Assembly: GCA_039819545.1 (NCBI GenBank)
Contig: JBCBRS010000012.1
Location: forward strand, 1 to 64,000
Length of the DNA stretch: 64,000 nucleotides
Direction: 5' to 3'
Origin: CALLPQ01 sp039819545
GTDB taxonomy: Bacteria > Pseudomonadota > Alphaproteobacteria > Caulobacterales > Parvularculaceae
The translations under genes were made by a program, and so were the position numbers. Position 1 is the stretch's first letter, and the number at the start of each line of letters is the position of its first letter. Positions 7,922 to 17,539 of this stretch are shown in pieces. The notes below the pieces were generated by a model. It was not told the origin of the DNA, did not search any database, and saw only the letters and a list, made by a program, of their open reading frames with translations.

Positions 7922-10627
7922 CTATTTTTGTCCCGAGAGTTGCGCCTGGGCCGCAGCAAGGCGCGCAATCGGCACCCGGTAAGGCGAGCACGAGACATAG
8001 TCGAGCCCCAGCGACTGCACAAAACGGATCGAGTCAGGGTCACCGCCATGCTCTCCGCAAATACCCAGCTTGAGGTCCGGCCGCGTCTCGCGGCCCTTCT
8101 CGCACCCCATGGCCACGAGCGCGCCAACCCCTTCGGTGTCAATGGTGACAAATGGGTCCCGCTCAAAAATCTTGTGCCGCAGATAATCTGGCAGGAAGGA
8201 CGCGCTGTCATCGCGCGAAAGGCCAAAGGTTGTCTGGGTCAGATCGTTGGTACCGAAGGAGAAAAAGTCAGCATGATGCGCAATTTTGTCGGCGGTCAGC
8301 GCAGCGCGGGGAAGCTCAATCATGGTGCCGATAAGGTAGTCGAGGGCGACACCGCGCTCTTTGATGACGGTTTGCGCAATCTCGGTAATCTGTGCACGTA
8401 GGAGCGCGAGCTCTTTTTGCGTTGCCACGAGGGGGATCATAATCTCCGGGGTCACCGGTTCGCCGGTTTCTTCGGCAATAGTGCAGGCCGCCTCAATGAT
8501 CGCGCGACCCTGCATGATGTAGATTTCAGGGTAGGAAACGCCAAGCCGACAACCGCGGTGGCCCAGCATCGGGTTAAATTCCTGCAGTTTTTGCGCCTGT
8601 GCCTGCAGCTTTTTTGCATCCATGCCGGAAGCGTTGGCAACTTCCTCAATCTCACTTTGGGAGTGGGGCAAAAACTCATGCAGTGGCGGGTCGAGAAGGC
8701 GTACGGTGACGGGCAAGCCCTTCATGACCCGGAAGATACCTTCAAAGTCTGAGCGCTGCATGGGCAGGAGTTTGGCCAGTGCCGCTTCGCGCCCGTCTTG
8801 GCTTTCGGCGAGGATCATCTCGCGCACGGCGACAATGCGTTCGGCCTCAAAAAACATATGTTCGGTTCGGCATAGGCCAACACCTTCGGCACCAAAATCG
8901 CGGGCAACCTGCACATCGTGGGGCGTGTCGGCGTTGGTACGCACGGCCATTTTGCGCGCCCGGTCGGCCCAGCCCATGAGCTTGGCAAAATCGCCCGACA
9001 GCTTGGGTTGAGTGGTTGCAACCTCGCCCAAAAAGACCTGACCGGTTCCACCGTCAACGGTAATCATATCGCCTTTTTTGACCGTTCGTCCGGCAACGGA
9101 AAATTCGTAGGCGTCGCGTTCGATTTTCAGATCACCGGCCCCGCAGACGCAGGGGCGTCCCATACCGCGGGCAACAACCGCCGCGTGGGACGTCATGCCC
9201 CCACGAGCCGTAACAATGCCAGCGGCGGCATGCATGCCGTGAATGTCTTCCGGGCTTGTCTCAACGCGCACCAGAATGACTTTGCGCCCTTCCTGGGACA
9301 ACCGCTCGGCCTCATCGGAATAAAACACAACCTCGCCGCTTGCCGCACCGGGCGATGCGGGCAGCCCTTGCACCAGAAGATCGCGCGGTGCGTCAGGGTC
9401 GAGAGAGGGGTGAAGGAGCTGGTCTAGGGAGTCCGGTTCCACACGCAGGACGGCTTCATCCTGCGTAATCAACCCGTCTTCGCAAAGCTCCACCGCGATT
9501 TTCAGGGCAGCGGGCGCGGTCCGTTTGCCATTCCGGGTTTGCAGCATCCAGAGTTTGCCTTCCTGGATGGTGAACTCAATGTCCTGCATATCGCGATAAT
9601 GGGTCTCAAGCTTGTTAAAAACGCCGGTAAGCTCCGCATACGCATCGGGCAATGCCTCCTCCATGGACGGCGCCTCTTCGTGACTGGCGCCCAGCGCCTC
9701 GCGCGCGCTGATGGTCAGGGGTTGCGGCGTCCGGATACCAGCAACCACGTCCTCACCCTGGGCATTGATCAAAAACTCCCCATAGAACGCATTTTCGCCG
9801 GTGGATGGGTTGCGGGTAAAGGCAACGCCCGTGGCGGAGGTTTCCCCCATATTGCCGAACACCATGGCCTGAACATTGACGGCAGTGCCCCAGCTTTCGG
9901 GAATGTTGTGCAACCGGCGGTAGGTCTTCGACCGGTCGTTGCGCCAGGAACCAAAGACCGCGCTAATTGCGCCCCAGAGCTGCTCGTCCGGTGATTGGGG
10001 AAAGGGTTTGCCGAGAATATCTTCGACTTTCGCCTTGTACTGACGAATAATTTCCTTCCAGTGGCTGGCCTTCAGGTCCGTATCCAGAAAGAATTCATGT
10101 TCATCTTTGAAGGTATCGAGAATTTCCTCAAAGGCGTGGTGCTCCATCTCCATCACCACGTTGGAATACATCTGGATAAACCGGCGATAGCTGTCATAGG
10201 CAAAACGCTCATCACCCGACAGCGTGGCCAGCCCCGCAACCGTCTCATCATTCAGGCCAAGATTGAGCACCGTATCCATCATGCCGGGCATGGAGGCACG
10301 CGCGCCCGACCGCACCGAGACAAGAAGCGGGTTTTTAGCATCGCCAAAGGTCTTGCCCACTTGGCTGCCCACATGGGCGAGGGCGGCTTCAACCTCTTCG
10401 CGCAAGCCCGCCGGATAGGTCCGGTCATGGTCGTAATAGGCCGTACACACATCAGTGGTGATCGTAAAACCGGGAGGCACGGGCAAGCCAAGGTTCGACA
10501 TCTCGGCGAGGTTTGCACCCTTGCCACCGAGTAGATTTTTCAGTGAGGCATCGCCCTCGGCCGTGCCATTGCCAAAGCTATAGACCCCTTTGGCAGCACC
10601 GGTCGCCGCCTTTTTCGTCGAACTCAT
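7922..10627 (-). CDS. ppdK: Pyruvate, phosphate dikinase
   Basis: 901 aa, a normal length for bacterial PPDK. The N-terminal nucleotide-binding domain begins VYSFGNGTAEGD and contains LLGGKGANLAEM. The swivelling phosphohistidine domain has GGMTSHAAVVARGMG near residue 460, with the histidine that carries the phosphoryl group. The C-terminal PEP/pyruvate barrel has GTNDLTQTTFG and CGEHGGDP with the catalytic cysteine. The enzyme interconverts pyruvate + ATP + phosphate with PEP + AMP + pyrophosphate and acts in gluconeogenesis or pyrophosphate-linked glycolysis. It is monocistronic here, divergent from Sua5 across about 200 bases. No PDRP-type regulatory protein gene is nearby. Confidence 0.97.
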   Translation of the reverse strand: MSSTKKAATGAAKGVYSFGNGTAEGDASLKNLLGGKGANLAEMSNLGLPVPPGFTITTDVCTAYYDHDRTYPAGLREEVEAALAHVGSQVGKTFGDAKNPLLVSVRSGARASMPGMMDTVLNLGLNDETVAGLATLSGDERFAYDSYRRFIQMYSNVVMEMEHHAFEEILDTFKDEHEFFLDTDLKASHWKEIIRQYKAKVEDILGKPFPQSPDEQLWGAISAVFGSWRNDRSKTYRRLHNIPESWGTAVNVQAMVFGNMGETSATGVAFTRNPSTGENAFYGEFLINAQGEDVVAGIRTPQPLTISAREALGASHEEAPSMEEALPDAYAELTGVFNKLETHYRDMQDIEFTIQEGKLWMLQTRNGKRTAPAALKIAVELCEDGLITQDEAVLRVEPDSLDQLLHPSLDPDAPRDLLVQGLPASPGAASGEVVFYSDEAERLSQEGRKVILVRVETSPEDIHGMHAAAGIVTARGGMTSHAAVVARGMGRPCVCGAGDLKIERDAYEFSVAGRTVKKGDMITVDGGTGQVFLGEVATTQPKLSGDFAKLMGWADRARKMAVRTNADTPHDVQVARDFGAEGVGLCRTEHMFFEAERIVAVREMILAESQDGREAALAKLLPMQRSDFEGIFRVMKGLPVTVRLLDPPLHEFLPHSQSEIEEVANASGMDAKKLQAQAQKLQEFNPMLGHRGCRLGVSYPEIYIMQGRAIIEAACTIAEETGEPVTPEIMIPLVATQKELALLRAQITEIAQTVIKERGVALDYLIGTMIELPRAALTADKIAHHADFFSFGTNDLTQTTFGLSRDDSASFLPDYLRHKIFERDPFVTIDTEGVGALVAMGCEKGRETRPDLKLGICGEHGGDPDSIRFVQSLGLDYVSCSPYRVPIARLAAAQAQLSGQK

Positions 10628-10829
10628 TCGAATTCCCTGTCACTGCTGGAGGAAAGCCCTTCCGGTTTTCCCTGGCGGCCTGGCGGCTGCGTCAATGCTG
10701 GCGCCTCACCAATACAAGTCGGCAAAATGACGTTTTTTTGCAAAAGCGCAACCCGTTCACAGCACCGGTTTTCGCGGTTCGGGCTGGCGCGTTCTTGCCT
10801 AAGGGCGGCAAGGTTCGCATAAGCGGGCG

Positions 10830-11819
10830 ATGGTAAGTTTGGACTGGCAGCAGATTTCCGCCGCGGCAGCGCATATTCGCGCCGGCCGGCTGGTTGCCAT
10901 GCCCACAGAAACCGTGTTCGGTCTTGCTGGCGATGCCACCAACGGGGCCGCCGTGGCCGCGATTTTTGCGGCGAAAGACCGCCCGGCGATCAACCCCCTG
11001 ATCGCCCATGTGCCAACACGAGCGGCGGCGGAAAAGTTGGCGGTTTTCTCCCCGGTGGCACGGGGCTTGGCGGATGCTTTCTGGCCCGGGCCATTGACAC
11101 TTGTCCTGCCCCGTGCGCCAGCCTGCCCGGTGAGCAGCCTCGCCACCGCCGGTCTGGAAACGATTGCGGTAAGGGTGCCCGATCACCCGGTGGCACTTGC
11201 TTTGCTCGCGGCGGTGGACCGACCCCTGGCCGCGCCCAGTGCCAATCCCTCAGGTCAGATCAGCCCAACCCGCGCCGAGCATGTACGCATGCGGCTTGGC
11301 GCGCGTGTTGCCATGGTGCTGGAGGCACCGGGCTGCGCGATTGGTCTTGAATCAACCATTGTCCAGCCGTTAGATGATCACATCCGCGTCTTGCGCCCCG
11401 GGGCGGTGACACCGGCCCTGCTGACCGACAGGACGGGGCTGGCGGTAACAACGACCGATAGCGACGCTGATGCGGGTCCGGTACGCGCACCCGGCATGTT
11501 GAAATCCCACTACGCCCCGCGCGCGCCCTTACGCAAAGACGTGACCGCCCCCCGCACGGATGAGGTGTGGTTGGGGTTCGGGGCGGACCCGGAAACACCC
11601 CCAGCACAAACCCTGTGGTTAAGTGAGCCCGAGATAGGGGAGCCGGGCGATCTGGCAGAAGCCGCCGCAACCCTCTTCGCTCACCTGCACCGCGCCGACG
11701 CACTCTGTCAGGCAGGCAAAGCGAACGCCATCGCCGTTGCCCCCATCCCGGCGGAGGGACTAGGCCTCGCCATCAATGATCGGCTGAGCCGGGCTGCGGT
11801 AGCGCCGACGGGGCGGTGA
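10830..11819 (+). CDS. tsaC: L-threonylcarbamoyladenylate synthase (Sua5/YwlC type)
   Basis: 329 aa. The YrdC domain occupies the first 200 residues, with PTETVFGLAGDA and KDRPAINPLIAHV as substrate-binding motifs and RVPDHPVAL and SANPSGQISPT further on. The additional C-terminal Sua5 domain (after the APGMLKSHYAPRAPL linker) distinguishes this from short TsaC. The enzyme makes threonylcarbamoyl-AMP from threonine, bicarbonate and ATP for t6A37 tRNA modification. It is convergent with the AT-rich pentapeptide gene. The 159 bases between them hold no further gene. A GTG or ATG further upstream is not needed since motif spacing fits this start. Confidence 0.93.
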   Translation: MVSLDWQQISAAAAHIRAGRLVAMPTETVFGLAGDATNGAAVAAIFAAKDRPAINPLIAHVPTRAAAEKLAVFSPVARGLADAFWPGPLTLVLPRAPACPVSSLATAGLETIAVRVPDHPVALALLAAVDRPLAAPSANPSGQISPTRAEHVRMRLGARVAMVLEAPGCAIGLESTIVQPLDDHIRVLRPGAVTPALLTDRTGLAVTTTDSDADAGPVRAPGMLKSHYAPRAPLRKDVTAPRTDEVWLGFGADPETPPAQTLWLSEPEIGEPGDLAEAAATLFAHLHRADALCQAGKANAIAVAPIPAEGLGLAINDRLSRAAVAPTGR

Positions 11820-11978
11820 GGGGGGTAGGGTGCGGTAGTTTTTCCCGGGAATGGGCAGGTCGTGGCCCGAAGGAGACATTGAGCTTGTAAATTTGAACGT
11901 CTGAAAACTGGCGCTGATTTGCCGTTGTCAGATGCTTATACTGCCCAATAATTCTTTCAATTTGTGTGCTGGTTTGAC

Positions 11979-14117
11979 CTAAGGTGTTTGGCTGACATAT
12001 GCTTGGCATTCCTCCCCGAGAATGATAGATGGCCATTTTGAGATAAGGAATTGAACGAGGGCACCCTCGGCTTTCAACCACTTTTGCGCCTCATCTGCGC
12101 GGCGCTTCCGAAAAGCGATATAACTTTCTTCATTTTCGTAGTCAGGCCGTTCGTCGGCTGGTGTAGCAAGGAGATCTGCATACTCTGTAATATCCCGGCG
12201 ATAGCGATCACTACTGCACCTAAACTGTGCACCGTCAAAAATTGCAGTTCCGAGGTCTAGTTGGAACGCCACACCTTTTCCGTTGTGATCAAGGAAACTA
12301 GTTGAAGAAAGTTTCGCGCCAGAAAAAATCGTTCGGTCTAGTTTCGCAGGAGTAAGCGCCGCGCCTGTTTCGCGATCGCGACTGCTCGCAAAAAATCCAG
12401 TGATATCGGCTTTCGAAAAGTCTGCATCCGTCAAATCAGCGCCATTAAATATGGCGGAATATCCGTCCGCTCCTCGGAAGCTTGCACCCTGCAAGTTGGC
12501 GTTTTGGAAATTCGTCTGCTGAATGTGAGAGTCAACAAAGCTGGCTCCCGACAGGTCAATTTCGCTGAAATCAGCATAATCCCATGCCTGACTTGAAAAG
12601 TCTCGGTTCTGAGCGCGGCGTCCACAGTGTGGTTCAATTGGAATTAGCTTTTTTTCTTTTGCATTGAGTTCACGTGGCAATTTTGTTTTGCAGTCAATGC
12701 GTGAGGCACCGAGTTTGGCCCCAACAAGATTAGCACGGCGCAGATTTGCACCTGCAAAGTTTGACTTTCTTAGATCAGCATTGGAGAAATTCGCGTTTTG
12801 CAGGTTCGTCTCGGCGAAATCAGCGGCATACATATAAGCGTCTGTAAACTGACTTCCTAAAAAACGAGCACTCTGGAAATTTGCCGCTGAGACACTAGCA
12901 TTTTCAAAGTTCGCATATCGCAAATCCGCATTAGAGAAATTCGATTTTCTCGCCTCAACATTTATGAAACTCGCCTCTTTTAAAATGGCTCCCGAGAAAT
13001 CACCCGAAAACGACCCGGATGTGGTTGTGTAGTCGCCTGAAAAATCGAAACGAGCCCTGCTTAGATTTGCCTTATGAAAGATCCCTTCCTCGGTAGAAAA
13101 CCCCAAGAATCGTGCATCCGGCAAAAAACCGGTCGAAACGTCAAAACGATCTATGAAGCCGTGTGAAAAATCTGCCAGAGGCAATTTGGCGGCGGATGCT
13201 AACACATTCTCTACTCGAATGTTGCGGTAATCGTGATGCCCGTCTTTTCCTTTCCCTTCTGCGAGCAATAGCGATTTAGCATATTGCTCCTGTGCTCCGA
13301 TTGAGTTTTCGTCGATGCTCAAAGCAGCCTGCGAGGCAATCAGCGCCTCGTGAAATGCGCCAACCCCAATGGCTGCTTTGCTCCGGCCAAGCTGAGCACG
13401 AATATCGTTAGGATTTTCTGAGCTAGCCGATTTAAAAACGAATTTGGCGCGCTCGAAATCATTGAATTCAAGCGCCTTTCGCCCTGCTGCAATTTTTCGA
13501 TTAAGCTCCGATTTTTCGATATTGCGGAATTGGTCCAGATAATTATCAATAAACCAATTATCTGATCTACTCTGGAAGCGCGATGCAATAGCGTATTGGA
13601 GATACAAACGATCGTATTTGTTTTCAACTTTGCAGACCTCTTCAAATGCTTCATCAGGATCTTCGGGAAGTTTTGAGACTATTTCATCTTCTTGGAAAGT
13701 AATCTGCGACGTATATGTGCACATTCCAGTCAAAAATTTTCCACGATACTTATTAGCGAAAATACGATATTTGATGCCTGGAACGAATGTAATTCCGCAA
13801 TTTCCGCCATCGGCTTTCGAATGATGAATGACACGAAACTCTCGACCTACTCCCTTAATTTCTCGCGTCACCCGAAATTTACTCACGAGCCCGCTTTGAA
13901 TACCCGCTACAGAGTATGAGGCAACATTGTCATCAAGGGAGGCACCACCATCGGTTAGTGGGGCAGAGGAGATAAGTTCGCCTTCAAAAATGAGTGGAGT
14001 TTTGCGGAACGCCTCCTCAAACGGTTGCGCAAAGCAGCTGCAAGCAAGCGCTTGATTAGAGATTAAAATCGAAAACAGAATTACTATTGTTAGGCGCTGC
14101 ATCATCATAATCCCCAT
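11979..14117 (-). CDS. Exported protein with NTR/TIMP-like, TPR-like and pentapeptide-repeat regions
   Basis: 712 aa. A signal peptide ends at about residue 25, so the mature chain begins C26-S-C28. With C107 and C133 and the NCGITFVPGIKYRIFA stretch this resembles the netrin/TIMP fold, whose first cysteine binds metalloproteases in animal TIMPs. Residues about 205-290 are helical and TPR-like (KALEFNDFERAKFVFKSAS, FHEALIASQAALSID). Residues about 345-470 and 515-630 are classic A(D/N)Lxx pentapeptide repeats forming a right-handed quadrilateral helix. A charged C-terminal helix follows. The gene is clearly richer in A+T than its neighbours, stands alone between Sua5 and the NAD operon, and is probably acquired. 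Function unknown. Confidence 0.75.
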   Translation of the reverse strand: MGIMMMQRLTIVILFSILISNQALACSCFAQPFEEAFRKTPLIFEGELISSAPLTDGGASLDDNVASYSVAGIQSGLVSKFRVTREIKGVGREFRVIHHSKADGGNCGITFVPGIKYRIFANKYRGKFLTGMCTYTSQITFQEDEIVSKLPEDPDEAFEEVCKVENKYDRLYLQYAIASRFQSRSDNWFIDNYLDQFRNIEKSELNRKIAAGRKALEFNDFERAKFVFKSASSENPNDIRAQLGRSKAAIGVGAFHEALIASQAALSIDENSIGAQEQYAKSLLLAEGKGKDGHHDYRNIRVENVLASAAKLPLADFSHGFIDRFDVSTGFLPDARFLGFSTEEGIFHKANLSRARFDFSGDYTTTSGSFSGDFSGAILKEASFINVEARKSNFSNADLRYANFENASVSAANFQSARFLGSQFTDAYMYAADFAETNLQNANFSNADLRKSNFAGANLRRANLVGAKLGASRIDCKTKLPRELNAKEKKLIPIEPHCGRRAQNRDFSSQAWDYADFSEIDLSGASFVDSHIQQTNFQNANLQGASFRGADGYSAIFNGADLTDADFSKADITGFFASSRDRETGAALTPAKLDRTIFSGAKLSSTSFLDHNGKGVAFQLDLGTAIFDGAQFRCSSDRYRRDITEYADLLATPADERPDYENEESYIAFRKRRADEAQKWLKAEGALVQFLISKWPSIILGEECQAYVSQTP

Positions 14118-14228
14118 ATATGTTCTAAGGCACCTATTCTCATAGCATATCTAAGGAGAGATGTTACCTATCCCGAAATCGACTCATCCTAAACAATGGG
14201 ATTTGGCGACCTCAGGCGATCAGCCCAA

Positions 14229-14245
14229 AAGGCAAAAACTGCCTA
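14229..14245 (-). terminator. Possible terminator of the nad operon
   Basis: On the minus strand AGGCA-GTTTT-TGCCT-TTTG follows the last gene of the nad operon by about 100 bases. The stem is only five pairs, so it is weak. It separates that operon from the pentapeptide gene further along the same strand. Confidence 0.3.
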
Positions 14246-14342
14246 AAAACCGTCATTCATATATTGAAAGGAAATGTCTGCTTTTGGCGTAACCGTACCG
14301 CTCTTTCCACCGCGTCCCCACCCTCGTTCATCGTCCGGACCG

Positions 14343-15074
14343 CTAACGCAGGCTATAGACCCCAAGCTTGTCGTAAATCACCTGCGCCTCGGCGGCGATG
14401 GTTTCGTGGGCGGGGGCTATTGCTGGAAGGGGGCCGGGCGGCGCGCCGAAGCCGGTGGAGGCGTGGATGCTGGCGTACCAGTGGCGCGCCCAGACGCCGT
14501 CGGCGGGATGTGGCCCGGCTGGCCAGGTGAGCATGGCGGGCGAAAAGGGAATATCGAGCGCGGCGCATAAGGCGCTGAGCATCCGGGCGGGGTCGCGGAG
14601 GATCGCGTCGGCATCAATCACCACAGGCGTTTTCCCTGTCTCTTCACGCAGGCGATCAAACAGCGCCCATTGCTGGGTGAAGCCGATGGCAGCAAGGCTG
14701 ACATCGGTCATTTTGGCCGCGTACGAGGCAAGAACCCGCGCCGGGTGCCGGATCAGGAACGCGTGGCGCACGCCGTGAAAATTATGGTCCAGAAGCGCCG
14801 CCCCGCCATGGTGGGTCATGTGCTTTTCATAGTGCAGGGGGCGGTCCCCGGGCATGCCAGCGGCGAGCATCCGAGAGACAGCCGCCGGGTCCGTTTCGTG
14901 ATGGTGCAGGATTTCCGCGCGCATCGGGTGGTTCGCCCCGGTCTCTTTCAACCACGCGGCATAGAAAGGTTCGTCAATACACTGACAGTCGGGGCGGCTA
15001 CTAAAGCTGCGCATCATGGCCGTGGACAGATTGCGCGGGCCCGACCACATGGCAATGCGGGTCAGCCGCCTCAC
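14343..15074 (-). CDS. Sulfotransferase-like P-loop protein
   Basis: 243 aa. It opens with MWSGPRNLSTAMMRSFSSR, the 5'-phosphosulfate-binding loop pattern (SGPRN-STA) of a widespread sulfotransferase-like family, followed by DEPFYAAWL, and HAFLIRHPARVLASYAAK near residue 135, which fits the 3'-phosphate-binding RxP--V-S segment. No acceptor can be deduced. Its start overlaps the nadC stop (ATGA), making it the last gene of nadA-nadB-nadC. Whether it has anything to do with NAD metabolism is unknown; it may only share the transcript. The length is shorter than that of many relatives but the fold motifs are intact. Confidence 0.7.
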   Translation of the reverse strand: MRRLTRIAMWSGPRNLSTAMMRSFSSRPDCQCIDEPFYAAWLKETGANHPMRAEILHHHETDPAAVSRMLAAGMPGDRPLHYEKHMTHHGGAALLDHNFHGVRHAFLIRHPARVLASYAAKMTDVSLAAIGFTQQWALFDRLREETGKTPVVIDADAILRDPARMLSALCAALDIPFSPAMLTWPAGPHPADGVWARHWYASIHASTGFGAPPGPLPAIAPAHETIAAEAQVIYDKLGVYSLR

Positions 15075-15949
15075 GTGATATCAAGCCCCACATCCAGATT
15101 GGGCGCAGAATGGGTAATCCATCCCGAGGAAATGTAATCGACGCCGGTCTGCGCAATATCGGCCACGCTATCAACGGTCACATTGCCGGATGCCTCCAGA
15201 AGGCGCGGGACGCTAGCCCTGTTGCGGGCTACGGCCTCGCGAAGATCCGCAAGGCTCATATTATCAAGGAGGATGATATCCGCATGCTGACCACCGGGCT
15301 GTGCCAGGACCTCGTCCAGCTGGTCGAGGGTATCAACTTCAATCTCCACCTTGACCGTGTGACCGATATGGCGACGCACGGCGGCAAGTGCATTGGCGAT
15401 GGAGCCATTGGCGGCGATATGGTTATCCTTGATCATGACCGCATCATAGAGCCCGAAGCGATGGTTGAGGCCGCCACCGCATCGCACGGCGAACTTTTCT
15501 ACCGCACGTAGGCCGGGTGTTGTTTTGCGTGTACAGACGATCCGTGTGGGGGTGCCTGCGGTCTGCGCCACAAGGGCCTGTGTGGCCGTGGCGATGCCGG
15601 AAAGCCGCCCCATAAAATTCAGCGCCACCCGCTCCGCCATCAACACGGCGCGGGCGGCCCCCTCAATCGTGGCGATCACATCGCCGGGCGCAACCGGATC
15701 GCCATCGACCCGGTGCCTGGTCACACGCATCTCAGGATCAAGGGTGAGGAATATTTGCCCGGCCAGCGCAATACCGGCAAGGGTTCCCGGCTGGCGCGCC
15801 CTAATTTGTCCGCATACTGTACTTTTGGCGTCGATACAGGCCTGCGTCGTCAGGTCACCCACATCGCCAAAGTCTTCCGCAAAGGCCCTGTCGATTAGGG
15901 GCTGGGTGACGCTGGCGGGCAGCGCCATCGGTTGATCATGGTGGGTCAC
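15071..15949 (-). CDS. nadC: Nicotinate-nucleotide pyrophosphorylase (carboxylating)
   Basis: 292 aa. Quinolinate phosphoribosyltransferase motifs are in place: EDFGDVGDLTT near the N-terminus, ERVALNFMGRLSGIAT, RKTTPGLRAVEKFAVRCGG, KDNH (substrate-binding lysine and histidine), EIEVDTLDQ, and SGNVTVDSV near the C-terminus. It condenses quinolinate with PRPP to nicotinate mononucleotide. The ATG overlaps the nadB stop and its own stop overlaps the next ATG, so translation in the operon is tightly coupled. Expected to be controlled by NAD status through the regulator encoded upstream. Confidence 0.97.
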   Translation of the reverse strand: MTHHDQPMALPASVTQPLIDRAFAEDFGDVGDLTTQACIDAKSTVCGQIRARQPGTLAGIALAGQIFLTLDPEMRVTRHRVDGDPVAPGDVIATIEGAARAVLMAERVALNFMGRLSGIATATQALVAQTAGTPTRIVCTRKTTPGLRAVEKFAVRCGGGLNHRFGLYDAVMIKDNHIAANGSIANALAAVRRHIGHTVKVEIEVDTLDQLDEVLAQPGGQHADIILLDNMSLADLREAVARNRASVPRLLEASGNVTVDSVADIAQTGVDYISSGWITHSAPNLDVGLDIT

Positions 15950-17466
15950 AGGCTGATCTCGGTATGTTCGGCGGCTTCCTCAGTATCGGGAAAGTCTGTG
16001 CGAAAATGGGCGCCGCGGCTTTCTTCGCGCATGATAGCGCCGTCGACGATCATGCGGGCGGTGATCAGCGTTGACAGGAGACCGCTTGTCAGCCGGTCAT
16101 CGGCTATGGCTGTTTCGCCGAGCCGTTCGATCACCATGCGTGTCGCTTTCAGGCTATCGCGCGATCGAAGGAGGGCTGCCCCGCGCGCCATGCTCTCGCG
16201 CATTTCCTGAAGCAAAGCGGGATCAGCGGGTTTGGAGGGCAGGGCCATGCGGTCCTCTGGTGCTGCCACATCCTGCAGCGGTTCGGCGTCGTAGCTTAAA
16301 ATATCGCGGGCTGTGCGCGCCCCGAACACAACGGCCTCCAAAAGGGAGTTTGAGGCAAGCCGGTTGGCGCCGTGAATACCGGTGGAGGCAACTTCGCCAA
16401 CCGCCCATAGGCCGGGTACGGATGACCGACCGTCAAGAGATGTTTTCACCCCGCCCATATGATAGTGACAGGCGGGCGCCACCGGGATGGGGTCCGTCGC
16501 CGGGTTAATGCCTGCGTCGAGGCAGGACGCATTTACCGTGGGAAACTTCGCGGCGAAATCTTCACCGATGGCAGCGCGGGCATCAAGGAATGCGCCGCGT
16601 CCGGCAGTAATCTCGGCTTCAACCGCGCGCGCCACGATATCACGCGGTGCCAACTCGCCATCGCGGTGGTGATCGAGGGTAAAGCGTTTGCCGTCCGTGT
16701 TGATCAAAACGGCCCCATCGCCGCGAATGGCCTCGGTGGCGAGCGGGGCGGGGTCTTTTTCGAGATTGATAGCGGTGGGGTGAAACTGCACAAATTCCGG
16801 GTCGCGGATCACCGCGCCAGCGCGCAGGGCAAAGGCAAGGCCATGGCCCTGGGCGCGCACCGGGTTTGTGGTGACGGCGTATAGCCCACCCAGACCGCCG
16901 GTGGCGAGAACCGTCCGGCTCGCGGTCATCAGTGTACGGCGTTCGCGCGCCACATCATAGATCAGGGCACCTGCAACCCGGCCATCATCATCGGTAAGCA
17001 GATCTTCGGCAACCACCCGTTCAAGGATTGTAATGTGGTCTGCCTTTTGCGCCGCTGTGACCAGCGCTTCCATGATGGCTGCGCCCGCCTGATCGCCGGT
17101 GGCGTGCAGGATGCGGGCGTGGCTATGGGCGGCCTCGCGCCCCATTTTCAGGGTGCCATCGGCTTTCCGGTCAAACGGTACGCCCCAGGTCACCAGGTCC
17201 TCAACACCGTCGCGGGCGCCCTCGGCAAGGATTTTTGCAGCTCTTTCATCCACAAGGCCCGCCCCGGCGGTGAGCGTATCGCGAACATGAAAATCGGTGT
17301 GGTCATCAGCGCCTAGTGCGGCGGCCATGCCGCCCTGCGCCCAAACCGAGGAGCCACCGCGACCAAGTGGGCGCGCCGTGATTACCGTCACCGGCATGGG
17401 CGCCAGTTTCAGGGCGGTGAACAGGCCAGCAACGCCAGCGCCGATGATCAGGGTATCCTGGGTCAC
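15946..17466 (-). CDS. nadB: L-aspartate oxidase
   Basis: 506 aa, GTG start at 17466. The FAD dinucleotide-binding motif IIGAGVAGLFTALKLA starts at residue 7; HSHARILHATGDQAG, ATGGLGGLYAVTTNP and ACHYHMGGVKTSLDGRSS, the substrate-site histidine/arginine region, match fumarate reductase/NadB flavoproteins. It oxidises aspartate to iminoaspartate for NadA. Directly before the GTG there is no good Shine-Dalgarno sequence, which fits the idea that its translation depends on the tiny ORF that ends seven bases before (17474-17539). Second enzyme gene of the nad operon. Confidence 0.96.
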   Translation of the reverse strand: MTQDTLIIGAGVAGLFTALKLAPMPVTVITARPLGRGGSSVWAQGGMAAALGADDHTDFHVRDTLTAGAGLVDERAAKILAEGARDGVEDLVTWGVPFDRKADGTLKMGREAAHSHARILHATGDQAGAAIMEALVTAAQKADHITILERVVAEDLLTDDDGRVAGALIYDVARERRTLMTASRTVLATGGLGGLYAVTTNPVRAQGHGLAFALRAGAVIRDPEFVQFHPTAINLEKDPAPLATEAIRGDGAVLINTDGKRFTLDHHRDGELAPRDIVARAVEAEITAGRGAFLDARAAIGEDFAAKFPTVNASCLDAGINPATDPIPVAPACHYHMGGVKTSLDGRSSVPGLWAVGEVASTGIHGANRLASNSLLEAVVFGARTARDILSYDAEPLQDVAAPEDRMALPSKPADPALLQEMRESMARGAALLRSRDSLKATRMVIERLGETAIADDRLTSGLLSTLITARMIVDGAIMREESRGAHFRTDFPDTEEAAEHTEISL

Positions 17467-17473
17467 TGTGTGA

Positions 17474-17539
17474 TCAATTCAAATAAGGTGCGTTGAAGCC
17501 GATCCCTGCTACCGCGAAGACAACGAAAAAGCGTTTCAT
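17474..17539 (-). CDS. Hidden 21-aa hydrophobic ORF between nadA and nadB
   Basis: ATG at 17539-17537 overlaps the nadA stop codon (TGATG), the ORF runs 21 codons and ends in TGA at 17476-17474, seven bases before the nadB GTG. The peptide starts MKRFFVVFAVAGIGFN, a KR pair followed by a hydrophobic stretch, like a minimal signal or membrane peptide. The position suggests translational coupling from nadA to nadB rather than chance, since the gap is exactly filled. Whether the peptide itself does anything is unknown. The sequence is short enough for chance to remain possible. Confidence 0.45.
   Translation of the reverse strand: MKRFFVVFAVAGIGFNAPYLN

Noticed and set aside
15110..15511. 133-aa plus-strand frame opposite nadC
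   Set aside because: Shadow of nadC, which has complete family motifs on the other strand.
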